The position numbers and the translations under genes are program-made. From contig CM048845.1 of assembly GCA_026545225.1 (NCBI GenBank), positions 103,660,033 to 103,724,032 of the forward strand: a stretch of 64,000 nt of DNA, in the 5' to 3' direction. Position 1 is the first letter of the stretch. The number at the start of each line of letters is the position of its first letter. The notes beneath the pieces are model-generated. The model saw only the letters and a list, made by a program, of their open reading frames with translations. It searched no databases and was not told where the DNA came from. The stretch comes from Cornus controversa. Its lineage: Eukaryota > Streptophyta > Magnoliopsida > Cornales > Cornaceae. Below, piece after piece: positions 36,886-48,371 of the stretch.

Positions 36886-37883
36886 ATGGGAGATGTAAAG
36901 GTGATTGGGACTAGCACAAGCCTGTTTTGCAGCAGAGTTGAATGGGCTCTAAAATTCAAAGGCGTTGAGTATGAGTACATAGAAGAAGATCTACTAAACA
37001 AGAGTCCCATTCTTCTCAAGTTCAACCCTGTTCATAAGAAGGTCCCTGTGCTTGTGCATCATGACAAACCCATTGCTGAGTCTGTCGCCATCCTTGAATA
37101 CATTGACGAGACATGGAAGCACAACCCATTACTGCCTCAAGATCCTTATGAGAAAGCCATGGCTCGTTTTTGGGCTAAGTTTGCTGATGAGAAGGTACTT
37201 TTTTCATTTTCTTTTTCCCATGAGATGGATCGGGTTTGATCCAACATCAGAAAACCATTTATAAGTCTAGACTTCAATTTCCGTCTTGGATTCCGATAAA
37301 ATTTGTTAAAAGGGCCATCAACAAACTACCCTACCATTTATTATTGTTTAGTTTTAGAAACATGAAGTTTAAAACATTTTAGTAAATATGTAAAAAAAAA
37401 CTTTGTTGAGTTAGAGTAGTGTCAGCAGGACGTGCAAGACAGTGTATGAGCCTTAATTTTAGCATTAACATATTGTTTGAATAGGCAGTAACATCTCTGT
37501 TTTTCTATTTCCTTTAGTGTGTGTTTGGTATATGGGGAGCTTGCAAGGCTGAAGGTGAAGAGAAAGAAAAGGCTATACAGTCTGCACAAGAATCACTAGT
37601 ATTTCTCGAGAAACAAATTGAAGGGAAAGTTTTTTTTGGTGGAGAACAGATGGGATTTATGGATCTGGTAGTGGGCTGGATGCCTCTTTGGCTCAGCATC
37701 ATGGAAGAAGCCGGAGGCACGAAGCTACTTGACGCCGAGAAATTTCCTTCCCTCCATGAATGGGCTCAAAACTTCAGCCAAATTCCACTCATTAAGGAAT
37801 GCCTTCCACCAAGAGAAAAATTGGCCAATTACTTCCAAGTCTGCCTCAGCTACTTGCGTTCCTTAGGTAACAAAAAGCCATGA
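36886..37883 (+). CDS. Tau-class glutathione S-transferase, copy 1
   Basis: Cytosolic enzyme that joins glutathione to electrophiles such as herbicides and oxidised lipids or carries flavonoid-like ligands. Two exons, 36,886-37,194 and 37,518-37,883, join as GAGAAG|TGTGTG to give 224 aa, the normal size and the usual single-intron position for plant tau GSTs. The amino domain (1-~80) has the thioredoxin fold with [12 protein letters not shown] (about 46-57) and the glutathione-binding ES in [17 protein letters not shown]. The catalytic serine is taken as Ser12 in TSTSLFC; the usual Pro after it is Leu. The carboxy helical domain is full length and ends SLGNKKP. The ATG at 36,886 is the first in frame and aligns with copy 3. 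All key residues and both splice sites look sound. The exact substrate is unknown. Confidence 0.95.
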
Positions 37884-38231
37884 TTTTATGCTTTTATTTG
37901 CAGCATCTTTGATGTGCTTTGATTTAATAAGCTAAATGATCTTGGATTGAGGTGTACTGAATTTATGTATATATGGATTGCTAAATAAATACATTTGTAG
38001 TTTTATATAATAAAACAAACTGCAAAAATCCTATTCTAAAATCTCTCAAAAGACAATCATTTTAAGTTGGTTGGAAACCTCAAAAGCAGTGGTAAGTTGT
38101 TAGCAACAATGGTGATGATAATAAAGATTGCTTGTTTTTTGCATTCTGTTTAATTTAGATTTTTCGCATTCTGTTCATTGCTTGTTTTTTGCATTCTGTT
38201 TAATTTAGATATAGCCATCATCATGTCTCTT
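37884..38231. other. 3' region of GST copy 1
   Basis: Probable 3' UTR, homologous to that of copy 3 (TTTATTTGCAGCATCTTTG, GATTGAGGTGTACT.AATTTATGT). A 31-bp string (GCTTGTTTTTTGCATTCTGT...) is locally doubled at 38,130-38,160 and 38,180-38,210. Confidence 0.6.
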
Positions 38232-39130
38232 GGGGTGCGTTTACTATCGAAAACGTTTTTTATTTTTGTGCTTGGAAACAAAAAACAAAAATAGCGTTTA
38301 TTAATACATGATGTTTCTACATTTTTTAGAACAAAAAACAAAAAACAGTGTTTAGTAACACATTTGTTATACAAATTTATTTTTAATTTTCTATTTTATT
38401 TCTAATTCGTCTATTAAAAACTAACCTTCAATCATATTAAAAAATACAATTTGCAACTAGTCAATTTGATATTTTTCAAATAAAAAATAAAAAAATTACT
38501 CAACTTGACCTTCAACCACCTTTATATAAAACACATCTCTTGGAGCTTTCATTAATCAAACCTCCTAGTTGTTAGCTTATGAATTTTTAAGATTTAACTA
38601 AGAACCAATACCATAGCAAACAATATTAAAGTCACAAATTCTAACAATACATGGTAAAAAAATACAACATCCAATTTAAAGTCACAAATTCTAACAATAC
38701 CCAATAATGAACATAAATACAACATCCAGTTTAAAGTCATGATAACACTATGAATCATTCTATACGAAAGTTGTTCCACAACTCATTTGTGATTGAATCA
38801 CGAATTTTATTCATCAGTCGTATTTGATCTTGAGTAACTCTTACATCCGCTGGAATATGAGGTGTAAAGGTACTTGCTGATTCTTCTTCTTCAGGCCTGA
38901 CATTCTCATTTTCATATTCATGAAATAAATGATCTAAACGTGCTTCATCACGAATGAAATTATGGATTGTGCAACAAGCCACCACGATTTGTGCTTGTAC
39001 CTCTACATCATAATTGGGCATCAACTGAAAAATGGAAAAACGTTTCTTAAGTACCCCAAAACAACGTTCAATGACATTTCTAAGTGATGAGTGTCTATAG
39101 TTGAATAACTCTTTAGCACCCTTGATTAAC
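38232..39130 (-). pseudogene. Truncated PIF/Harbinger transposase element
   Basis: The - strand frame ending at about 38,755 reads GAKELFNYRHSSLRNVIERC, FGVLKKRFSIFQLMPNYDVE and VVACCTIHNFIRDE, the carboxy part of Harbinger (DDE_Tnp_4) transposases that includes the last catalytic Glu region (NVIER.FGVLK). The left end GGGGTGCGTTTACTATCGAAAACG looks like a terminal repeat of this superfamily. The amino half with the two catalytic Asp residues and the right terminal repeat are missing: coding sequence stops at about 39,128 and joins sequence that continues the GST downstream flank. The paralogous flank of GST copy 3 (about 50,838-50,885) is uninterrupted. Not functional. Confidence 0.82.
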
Positions 39131-40285
39131 AGTAGAATCTCTTCCCACATAGTAATATAGGTATCAGAGCTTGATATACATTGTTTACTTATTCTTTATC
39201 AGCTTAAAATTTATCATTCTGTTCTAGTTTGTTTGTCAAAGAGGATTGTCCGATTTGCACGATGAAAAAGTGGTTTGATTTTCTTCTCCAAACTAATCAC
39301 AAATAAAAAAATAATGCAAGTAAAGAAAAAAATTTAATGTGGAAAAACCTCAGCGAGGAAAAAACTACAGAAAGTTCGGACAAATCAATCCCCTATCTCG
39401 AAACAAACTTTGATTGATTCCCCTTCCTTTTCAATCACGAATGCGAAGATATAAGGAAGAACGTATGATTTGGTACCTTTAAACAATTTTTTGATCGTAT
39501 ACTTGGAACACTCTTTCTCCTTATCCATGACATTTTTTGTTCTTGATACGCAATTTGTTCACATATATGATATATATGTTTGGGTCATATTAATGCAACC
39601 CCAGGACAGAGATTCTCTTCAGGGTGATTTCAATTATTTTATTCATTTTTTTTTCATTCATGAAGTTTGATATGCAATATGTCCACATATATGATATACA
39701 TGTTTTTTTGTTTTCTTTATTTGCATTTTGGAGATTTATATTGTATTGAATTTTAATGTGTCTCACAACTAGAAAAAAAAATTCAGGGAGGGGTTAACCT
39801 CTATGACCCTTCAGATGATGGTCTGGGCTTGTGGGAACCCTACTCTATCTCATATTCACTAGATCTCAAAATATTTCAGAAATAGTGTTTTACGCTAGTG
39901 AAGAGTTATCTCATAACTTTATCATATCTAATTAATTACAATAATTACTACTATATTATTGTAATTGCACTCTAAGATTTGAAAATCATAACAAAATCGT
40001 GTCTTACTAAATAATTACTTAGAAGTCCCTCCACTATCGAATATCTACAAATAGCCCCAAGAAAATTAAATAATATCCCACTTACAACATACTTATATCT
40101 TATATTCCTTGAATAACCAATTTAAAAGCTTATGATAACTGAATCAAATTCTTTTATAAAAGAATTTTTAAAATAAATAATTTTCTAAATAAATAATAGA
40201 AAAATATAAGTAAACATTTTACTAAAATGCCCAGACTAGGTTCCAATGGTCAAATTTATGAAATTGCATCAAGGAGATATTCTGT
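39131..40285. other. GST flank then probable LTR debris
   Basis: 39,131-39,240 continues the GST 3' flank (AGTAATATAGGTATCAGAGCTTGATATA). After this, GGAAAAACCTCAGCGAGG at about 39,342-39,359 resembles strings in copia-type LTRs, but no ends or coding sequence were found. Confidence 0.35.
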
Positions 40286-42540
40286 GTCACGCCTCGATTT
40301 TTGACTCTCGAAAATTGAGGGTGATTAAATTAAACACGCACACTCTTAATCACAATTACTATTTGATATCATGCTCTGATACTATTTCTGTCACGCCCCA
40401 ATCTCCGAGTCACCGAAAATCGAGGATAAACCCGTCCATTAACCCTAATAAACTCTCTTAACTCTCAAATACCGCAGAAACTTAATCACATTCATGCACA
40501 TGTATGTGCACAATCTAACCTCAACCAACCTCAGTGGGCTTTACACTTAGTCGCACATGCATATCCAACATAGTGTGGACTGCAAGTTTTGCACAATCGA
40601 AATGCTAATTTCGCACAATCAAAATTCTTGATCAAACAAAGTACTTGTGAAGTACTATCGAGAATCCCCTGGAATTATCTTCCATCGAAATGTTTCGCTA
40701 CAAGCTCGCACAATCGAATGATTTCGATCATGCGAAAATGAGATTTCGCACAATCGAAATGCTCCTCTGCAGAAATCTTGTAACCTCACACTTGGTCTAT
40801 ATAATGCATAAATTTTCATTCTAACCCCCTAGAATCATTCATATAACCTCCAATCATCCACAAAATGTTATATTATCATACACTTATCCAAATCATACAT
40901 TTAAATCACTATGATATCACAATCCTCATTTATTTACATCAAAATCATACATGTCATTGCATATATTCTCAAAATCTACAAGTCATCCTCAAATGCATAC
41001 ATAAGAGGGGTCCAAAAGAAACACAAGTTTCATATTGTTCAAATGTAACTATAACATCAAATTTAACAAAAGTAGAGTTCTCCTAACTCTAAGTCCTACT
41101 CATGGTTGTCCATTATCAACCACCTCCTTGTAATGTCCTGAAAGTGTTAATGTAGGGGCATGAGTAATTTCAACAGCTCAATGATAACATGTTGTGCAAT
41201 CCGTTCAAATCCACATTTCATATCATTACATAAACACAAATAACATACATAGCCTAGGTACGTGTCATGCTTTTTAGATATCACTTGAACACCATATATT
41301 CACATTTCATTTTTTAATGCACAATTCATCATATCTATAACATATGACATAATCAAAATTGAATATAAAATCTACTCAAGTCATGTAAGCCACATTAGTA
41401 CACATAAGACTCAAAACACTCTCGAAATTGGAATCACACTCACACACACTATCCGAATACGTGCCGAAACCCCATACCCCATATTCTAGTTATTTTCGGA
41501 CTATTACCTCACTGGTAACCAACCCTCTTGCACAAGTTTGAGATCTTTCAACCCCTGAGAATATGTTCCCCGTCTACTTTGTCATAAGCCACTTTCGAAA
41601 CAACACCGCACACACAGAAAACATGTCATGTTTTGCATACACTAGCACAATTTTTGATATATTGCACCCATTTCATGTCATATGTTCATATCTAGCCTTT
41701 CATGTAAGAAATCATAAGACACATGCATCATTCAAACCCCAAAACTAGGTTTTCAACATTTTCCAAAATCTCATATATGTAATACATGTCAAATTTTGCA
41801 CATATAAGCAATTCATGTATTTTACATAATATACCAATCATTTTCAATCCAAAGAAGCATACATATCTCAAACTAAAGCAAAGAACTCATCCTAAATCCC
41901 ATATAATCATATAAAACATGAAAATACATCTACTTTATGCTTATAACATGAAATTCAATTTGAAATGGAAGACACAACACACACCCCCTACCTCAAGAGA
42001 TACAATCTCTAGTTATCCCTCAAAATTACCAACGTCAAAGTTGTCCAAACTTGAATTTGTTGGGTTCCAAGCGACGTCTTTGCCGCGTAGAACACACTTC
42101 CTTTCTTCAACACTTCCGAATCAAGCCCTAAGGCCTTCAAAATCTAGAGAGAAAAAGAACACAAAGAGGAGAGAATGAGGAGCTTGGGTGGCTATTTTAG
42201 AGAGAAAAATAGTGGCTAAAATATCTGTAGTTGATATTTATAAGCCCTAGGGCATAAAATGGCCAAAACGCCCTAGTCACTTAACGTACCTTCCCGATCT
42301 CTATTTTTGAATTCAAAAATGGCTATGACCTTGAAATCAACTCTATGTCTATTCTAATATTCTAATTGGTTTATAACTAAAAATAAAAAATTTTAAAAAA
42401 ATATCTGAATTCCCAGGTCCACCCAACCTTCGTCCCATGTCTCGACGACCTAAAATTTCAAAATGAGCCGAATGACTTATAAAACTCTCCGAACCTCTAA
42501 ACAAGTCCTCACATATGTAAATTACATTTAAAACATGTGC
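40286..42540 (-). mobile_element. LTR remnant(s) on the - strand, same broad family as the 2.9-kb solo LTR
   Basis: TGTCACGCCTCG at 40,286 and TGTCACGCCCC at about 40,391 are the complements of two LTR 3' ends (GAGGCGTGACA, GGGGCGTGACA). Between them, read on the - strand, TAGTATCAGAGCATGA resembles a tRNA-iMet primer site (TGGTATCAGAGC). To the right lies a long non-coding stretch with GATTTCGCACAATCGAAAT-like repeats at 40,590-40,760 and the TGTCCTGAAAGTGTTAATG string that matches the solo LTR's end region. The far end is not clear. Confidence 0.5.
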
Positions 42541-43215
42541 AAATCAATTAAAATCCTATTTCAAAAAATAAATAAATAAAAGAAAAAAAATTCAAATTTC
42601 TATATTCTGTTACTCTTATAAAGAGTGTGGATTCCATGTTGAGTATTTGTGTTCTCACGGCTCCAACATTAGCCACCCAAAATATCATAGTTTTAAACTT
42701 AAAAGGTCCCACATATTGGTAAGTCAAAGTGACCAACACCGAAACTTGAGTCCCCTAAACCTCTCAGGATTTAAGCATAATGCATCTAGTAGATAAGAAT
42801 CACACCAAAATTATGGCAGTAATTTGTATAAAATGATCTTATTGTGATCCAATTTAGTGTACTCCAAGCATATTAACACAGTGACTTAGATTCAACAACC
42901 CCAACAGACGAAACAAACCATTATATTTCATAGTGGTCAAATGTGTTATAGTCTTACAGATTAAAGTGCCCAACTTTTATCATCAACTGCGAAAAATGTC
43001 ATGGTGCAAGAAACCGATGAGCTCAAGTCTCTTTTATGTAAATCTCATTCACACACTTAAGTCACTATATTGCAATTTATGGATTGTAATGCATCTCATG
43101 CCAACAAATGAAATGCTCAATGCATGAATATCTAATTTAATAATAAATCACATTTATTAATAAAACGTCGAATAAACAAAATAAATAATGAACTTTTAGT
43201 CATATAATCCCAACA
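42541..43215 (-). mobile_element. Copia-like LTR fragment on the - strand
   Basis: Read on the - strand it begins TGTTGGGATTATATGACT at 43,215, directly abutting copia protease sequence, and continues about 670 bp with no coding sequence. TG start and position fit a 3' LTR, but it does not match the 5' LTR at 44,919-46,622, so it comes from another element or a recombination junction. Confidence 0.4.
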
Positions 43216-44918
43216 CCTGCACCTGATGGAATCAGGCGTACTCAGAGAAATCAAATTATTCTTTAGTTCTGGAACATTCTTGACATCTGTCAATGTTTTC
43301 ACTATGTCGTCATAAATTTTGATTTGAACTGTACCGATACTTACAACTTTGCACGATACGTTATTCTCATAAGATATTCCCCTCTATAAATGGACCGATA
43401 ATGTAATACCCCGCTCCAACACATGGTATGATATTGTCCGCTTTGGGCCTGAGCCCGCACGGTTTTGCTATTGGGTTTACCCCAAAAGGCCTCATACCAT
43501 TTGAAGAGAACATACCACATATAAGCACATCCCCTTTTCCACACCCAGGCGATGTGGGATTGAGCACCCTGCACCCTGTCAGTGTGGTAGCTCAGCCCAG
43601 TGTCTGTCTTCGCACCCGCCCACTCACACCCGTCCACAAGGGTTACTACAATCCACCCCCCTACGAGGCCCGACGTCCTCGTCGGCACACTTCTTCCGGT
43701 TGGGTTCAGGCTCTGATACCAACTGTAATACCCCGCTCCAACACATGGTATGATATTGTCCGCTTTGGGCCTGAGCCCGCACGGTTTTGCTATTGGGTTT
43801 ACCCCAAAAGGCCTCATACCATTTGAAGAGAACATACCACATATAAGCACATCCCCTTTTCCACACCCAGGCGATGTGGGATTGAGCACCCTGCACCCTG
43901 TCAGTGTGGTAGCTCAGTCCAGTGTCTGTCTTCGCACCCGCCCACTCACACCCGTCCACAAGGGTTACTACAGATAAGGGGTAAATCAGTCCATATTTGG
44001 ACAAATGTGATATGAGAAACCAGAATCAAGAATCCACTCATCCCCAAAGCCATAGATAGAGATTGTAAGAACGCTACCACAATTTGAATCTTTATTCTCT
44101 GCAACAGCCACCACCTCACCTGCTTTAGATGATTTTTCCTTTTTGTTTTTATGCTCCGGACAATCTTTCTTAAAGTGTCATTTCTTGTGACAAGTGTAAC
44201 ATCTTAGTACCTTCGATTTATTTGTAAACTTAGAACGACCTCTACTGCTAGACCCTCCCTTCTGATTCATTTTCCCTCTAACAACTAAGCTCTTTACCGA
44301 ATTTTCTATATTACCCTCAAATGTTTTTCTCTACAACTTCTTAGAATTCAAAGTTGTTTTCATGTCTTTTAAATACAAAACAATTTTGTTATACATCATC
44401 GTATCGACAAAGTTCTTGTATAAAGGTGGTAGAAAACATAATAGAATAATAGTCTCATCCTCATCCTCTATTTTGACATCAATATTCTTCAAATTTATGA
44501 TGACAAAATTTAACTAGTCATAATGTTCTTTCAGAGATGAACCTTCATATATCTGAAGAGTGAACAACCACTTCTTTACGTATAAGCATTTCGCAAGAGA
44601 CTTCGTCATATAACAAGCTATCAACTTCTTCCACAATCCATCCGGTGAAGTCTCTCCAGAAACTTCTTGCAAAATCTCGTTACTCAGGCATAACAAAATT
44701 GCACTGTGTGCTTTCTCCATAACCTTATCTTTGGTCTCTTCATTCAAATTTTATGGTAGTGCATCCCTTCCCTTCAGCGCCTTGGATAACCCGTGTTGAA
44801 CCAACATGGCAATCCTAACCCACCATAGGTTGAAATCGTTTAAGCCATTAAACCTCTCAATTTCAAAAAAATTGGTCGTCATCTCCCAGTTTCGAATTGA
44901 AAGCTCTGATATCAGTTT
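43216..44918 (-). pseudogene. Ty1/copia gag and protease, broken and truncated
   Basis: On the - strand after the primer site GCTCTGATATCAG complement (44,903-44,915; one mismatch to the iMet complement): gag starts MTTNFFEIERFNGLNDFNLW, runs into an in-frame TAA at 44,748-44,750, then continues NEETKDKVMEKAHSAILLCL and SPDGLWKKLIACYMTKS. A zinc knuckle CYTCHKK.HFKKDC near 44,170-44,205 has a TGA where the Gly codon is expected. The protease active site DEWILDSGFSYHICP follows near 44,005-44,050, and KNVPELKNNLISLS near 43,230-43,270. Integrase, reverse transcriptase and RNase H are absent, and the TRIM at 43,402-43,972 splits the protease. This is a dead 5' remnant. Confidence 0.85.
43402..43972 (-). 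mobile_element. Complete TRIM retrotransposon with near-identical LTRs
   Basis: A 571-bp terminal-repeat retrotransposon in miniature. Two 249-bp LTRs, 43,402-43,650 and 43,724-43,972, begin TGTAATACCCCGCTCC and end GGGTTACTACA in + terms and differ at one position seen by eye (CAGCCCAG against CAGTCCAG). Between them lie 73 bp. On the - strand TGGTATCAGAGC (43,710-43,721) is an exact tRNA-iMet primer site two bases from the 5' LTR, and a GGGGGGTGGAT polypurine tract abuts the 3' LTR (43,651-43,663). Target duplication GATAA lies at 43,397-43,401 and 43,973-43,977. No protein; open frames in the LTRs are accidental. It needs enzymes from other elements and must have moved recently. Confidence 0.96.
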
Positions 44919-46622
44919 GTTAAAACAAATGACGTAAACCAAGAACAAATAAAAAAAACTAAGAAAACAATAAACATACACCACACACAGAACACAACGA
45001 TTTACGTGGTTCACCGACATACCTATGTCCATGATGAAGATTTGACAAAAGTTTTCATTATACAAAAATAACAAGATTACAAGTTTCAGCCCTCAAACTC
45101 TAGCTCTCACTAGGGGTGGCAAATTGGGTGCAAACCCGCCAACCCGCCCATATTTGCCCAGTCAACAATGGATATAGGTGCATGACTTATTTTCTTATAC
45201 GGGTTGGATAAATATAAACCAATTAATTGACGGGTTAGATGGGTTGAATATGGGTACCCATATTCAATTCATTTTCCATCCATAAAACAAAATGTGAATT
45301 AAAGTTTCTCTCTTCTATCCAACCTCTCTCTCTCTTTGATCCCACTTCTCTCTCTCTCACTTCCCTTTCTCTCTCTTCCATCCCACCTCTCTCTCTCTTA
45401 CCCTTTCTCTCTCTTCAATCCCACCCCCTCTCTCTTCAATTCCGCCCCTCACTCTTCTATATGTCTCTATCTCTTTTTCTTTCTCCGTCTATGTATATAT
45501 ATGAACATATGTTTTACACACAAGGGATATGTTTTTTCATTAGGAGGAATTTACATCCAATGAAAGAATATGTATGTAAATAAATAAAAATCAACTTGTA
45601 TGTTTGTGTTGTCATTGAGAGAATATGTAAATGGAAAAGCAAGCAAAAATAAGTATATAAATATTATTATCACATTTTTGGTACTTAATTTACGAAATTA
45701 AAATTTTTCGATACACAAAAGCTTCAGAACAAGATTGGTCAATGGCAAGGGTGCAAACTTTCTCCAAGCAACGAAAGAAGGGAAAATTATTTTGAGAGAG
45801 GTTGGGACGTCAGACTCCCTTTAGGAAAAAGAAATGGAACTGAACTAATTTTGACACTGTTTGCGATGAACCCAGTTTACTCACGAGTTCTGGAACTAAT
45901 AAAATATACTGATTTTTTTATAATAAAAAATATATATTATTATTTACTGTTTTTAGAGATTAATTTCGAGGGTGTCCAGATGGTTGGTATTGAAAATAAT
46001 GGTCAACATAATTAGTCAATTCTAATAAATTGCCACCACGTTACATTTTGCTTATAATATACTTTTATGTCCTTGTATGTTGATATTGATGATTTTTAGA
46101 TGCAATGCACGTGCTCTGTTTACCAAATTGATATGAGAAAAAAAGATAGAGTTTTGTTCACAAAATTCATGAAAAATAAATAAATCAAAAATTAAATCAC
46201 TTTGATTTAGACCAGCACAAATATATACTATATGTGTTTGTGTGTAGATAGATAAATACATCAGTATCTTTTGTTACTGTTGTGTCAAGTCAGGTCAAAT
46301 ATGGGTTGACGGATTGACCCGACTCATATTCAATCTGCCCATATTCAACCCGGTCCAAATCTGCCCAGTTTGCCACCCCTAGCTCTCACTCTCACTTTCT
46401 TTTTCTAAAAAATTTCAGTATTTTTCTCTTATCTCACTTCAAACACTAAGTGCTCTTATATATTGGACTACAAGTGAGTCCTAAATAGGGTCAAGACCCG
46501 CAAGAGAAAGCTCATTTTTTAAATTTAAGACTCCAAATTCTAAACACCTTTAGGGCCACACAAAACTTATTTTTTGAGTCAAAACCGATTCGAATCTCGA
46601 CCGAGGCAAAATTCGGGCTACA
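44919..46622 (-). mobile_element. 5' LTR of the Ty1/copia element, split by a hAT element
   Basis: In + terms it starts TGTTAAAAC next to the primer site and probably ends GGGCTACA at 46,622, about 416 bp once the 1271-bp hAT element and its 8-bp duplication are removed. The outer end is inferred from the TG...CA rule only, since the partner LTR is missing. It ends 29 bp before the ATG of the GST pseudogene. Confidence 0.6.
45111..46381. mobile_element. Non-autonomous hAT element inside the copia LTR
   Basis: A 1271-bp element with terminal inverted repeats TAGGGGTGGCAAA.TGGG and exact 8-bp target duplication GCTCTCAC (45,103-45,110 and 46,382-46,389). Subterminal GGGTTGGATGGG/CCCATATTCAA motifs occur at both ends. 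A CT-rich tract lies at 45,306-45,490. No transposase. Confidence 0.9.
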
Positions 46623-46651
46623 ACTTCACATAAATTATACTATATATAAGA

Positions 46652-48371
46652 ATGAGAGAAGTGAAACTGATTGCAGCTCCCTTGAGTCTGTATTGCTGCA
46701 GGGTTGACATGGCACTAAAATTTAAGGGGGTGAACTATGAGTACATTCATGAAGATGTAACAAATAAGAGTGCAATGCTTGTCAGGTTCAACCGTGTCTC
46801 CTCATCCTTGAATACCTTGATGGAACATGGAAGGAGAACCCTTTGCTGCCTGAAGATAATATGAGAGAGCCATGGCTCGTTTTTGGGCTAAATATGCTGA
46901 TGAGAAGGTAAATGTACTCAAACTTCATTTATGATTCTTTTACATTTCACTTTCTGTACTTGTAGTGAAAGAGAAGGGAGTTTTATCTATTTATTTAATT
47001 TTGTTTATAGAAAGGAATGGGAAGAGTGGAGGGATAAAGAAAAATCATATATATTAGGGGGCCGTTTGGGGGAGCTTTTTGGGAGATTGAAACGAGCTTC
47101 TAAACTTAAAAAGTCCTTCCAAAAAAATGTTAGTATTTGGTGAAATAAGAAAAATAGACGTCTAATGAAATTCGAAGTCCTAAAAAGTCCGTTCAAAGGA
47201 AGTCAGAAAAACTTGTTTTTTGAAGGAACCCAGAATTATTTTAAGTAACAAATTTTATTGACAATTTTGCCGTCTTTTATTTCTTAAAACTTGCCTATTG
47301 GGAGTAATTACTAAGAATAAATTTGTCAAGTTAAAATTGTGTTAATTGTGAAAGGAATTTTAAAAAATGCATCCACCAAACAACTTTTTTCTTTTAAATT
47401 CCTTTTATTGAAGACATTTTCAAATGACTTTTAAATGGAAGTAATTTTGAAATTAGGAAGCTCTTCCAAACAGGACCTAAGTTCTAGATGACAGTTGATT
47501 TTTGTAAATATGTGTGCGCTGTGCACCAGGCATGTGCTTGTGTGTGAGAGATTTCATTTTCTATTTGTTTGTAAAGAGGAATGTGGAGAGTGGAGGTAAA
47601 AAGCAATATTAACGATAAATTCAAGATGGGAGTTTTTTTTTTTTCCTCGAATTATCTAATCTCTCAGAGAAAATTCTACATTTTATATATGGTTCCTTTT
47701 GTTTTTGCTTGAGGTGGACCAGTGGAGGATTTGCAATTCCCCTAGCGGCTTAGCAATTCACAAAGTTATAGAAGAAGAAAATGGTGTTCAATTCCCAAGA
47801 ACAATTGGAAAAATTAATGTATTGGTATGCCTTCAAAGGTGGTAAATTTATTCCTATGCTAACTTTAATTAATAGGTGCATAATCACCAAATACACACAC
47901 ATGTATGTATTTATTATGTACACATGTAGCTCTAAAGTTAGCTTATGATCAATGTTCCCTAATATTGAACTTTTTATACTATCCATACATTGCATGAAGA
48001 ATGGATATAAGAGCTAGAAATTAGCAACAATGGAAATACTGTACTGGGATAAAATAAGTAAGAAAATATAGGGTCAATGCATGAGTTTGAATAAGTTATA
48101 ACTAGGCTCTTCACCTCTTTCTTTGTTGAAATCTGGAGACACTGCATATTTACTTAGCGTTGGATTGGTCCCACTTTGAATGAGTGTCATGGAAGAAGTC
48201 GGAGACATGAAGCTGCTTGACGCTCTCTCCCTTTCCTCCATGAATGGTGTCACAACTTCATCCAAATTCTGCTTATCAACGAAAGCATACATGCCTCCAA
48301 GAGAAGAATTCTTCAAATAGGTCCAAACTAGTGCCAAAAACTTGGCTTCCTTGGCGGCCAATAAACCGTGA
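46652..48371 (+). pseudogene. Tau-class GST copy 2, pseudogene
   Basis: Exon 1 remnant 46,652-46,907 starts MREVKLIAAPLSLYCCRVDM and aligns with copies 1 and 3, but loses about 18 codons after VRFNRV (the [10 protein letters not shown]...PIAES glutathione-binding segment) and changes frame, then continues in another frame to the normal donor GAGAAG|GTA. Exon 2 survives only in its last third, about 48,165-48,371: VMEEVGDMKLLDA, PPREEFFK and a final NKP before TGA, with stops and lost bases. The intron is enlarged to over 1.2 kb and holds a MITE. Loss of the glutathione site and of most of exon 2 means no enzyme. The copia LTR lies directly before the ATG. Confidence 0.9.
47055..47480. mobile_element. 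MITE in the intron of the GST pseudogene
   Basis: Left end TTAGGGGGCCGTTTGGGGGAGC and the complement of the right end TTAGGTCCTGTTTGGAAGAGC form an inverted repeat; the inner sequences AAAAAGTCC and GAAGTTTT-like motifs also pair. The G-rich end with GTTTGG fits PIF/Harbinger or hAT MITEs; the target duplication is unclear. Confidence 0.55.

Noticed and set aside
40590-40760. Repeated GATTTCGCACAATCGAAAT strings, looked at as a possible CRISPR-like array
   Set aside because: Units are irregular in spacing and sequence, in a plant LTR remnant; nothing supports a CRISPR array.
43341-44004. Long - and + strand frames of 126-182 codons
   Set aside because: They cover the TRIM LTRs and their duplicate; accidental frames in non-coding LTR sequence.
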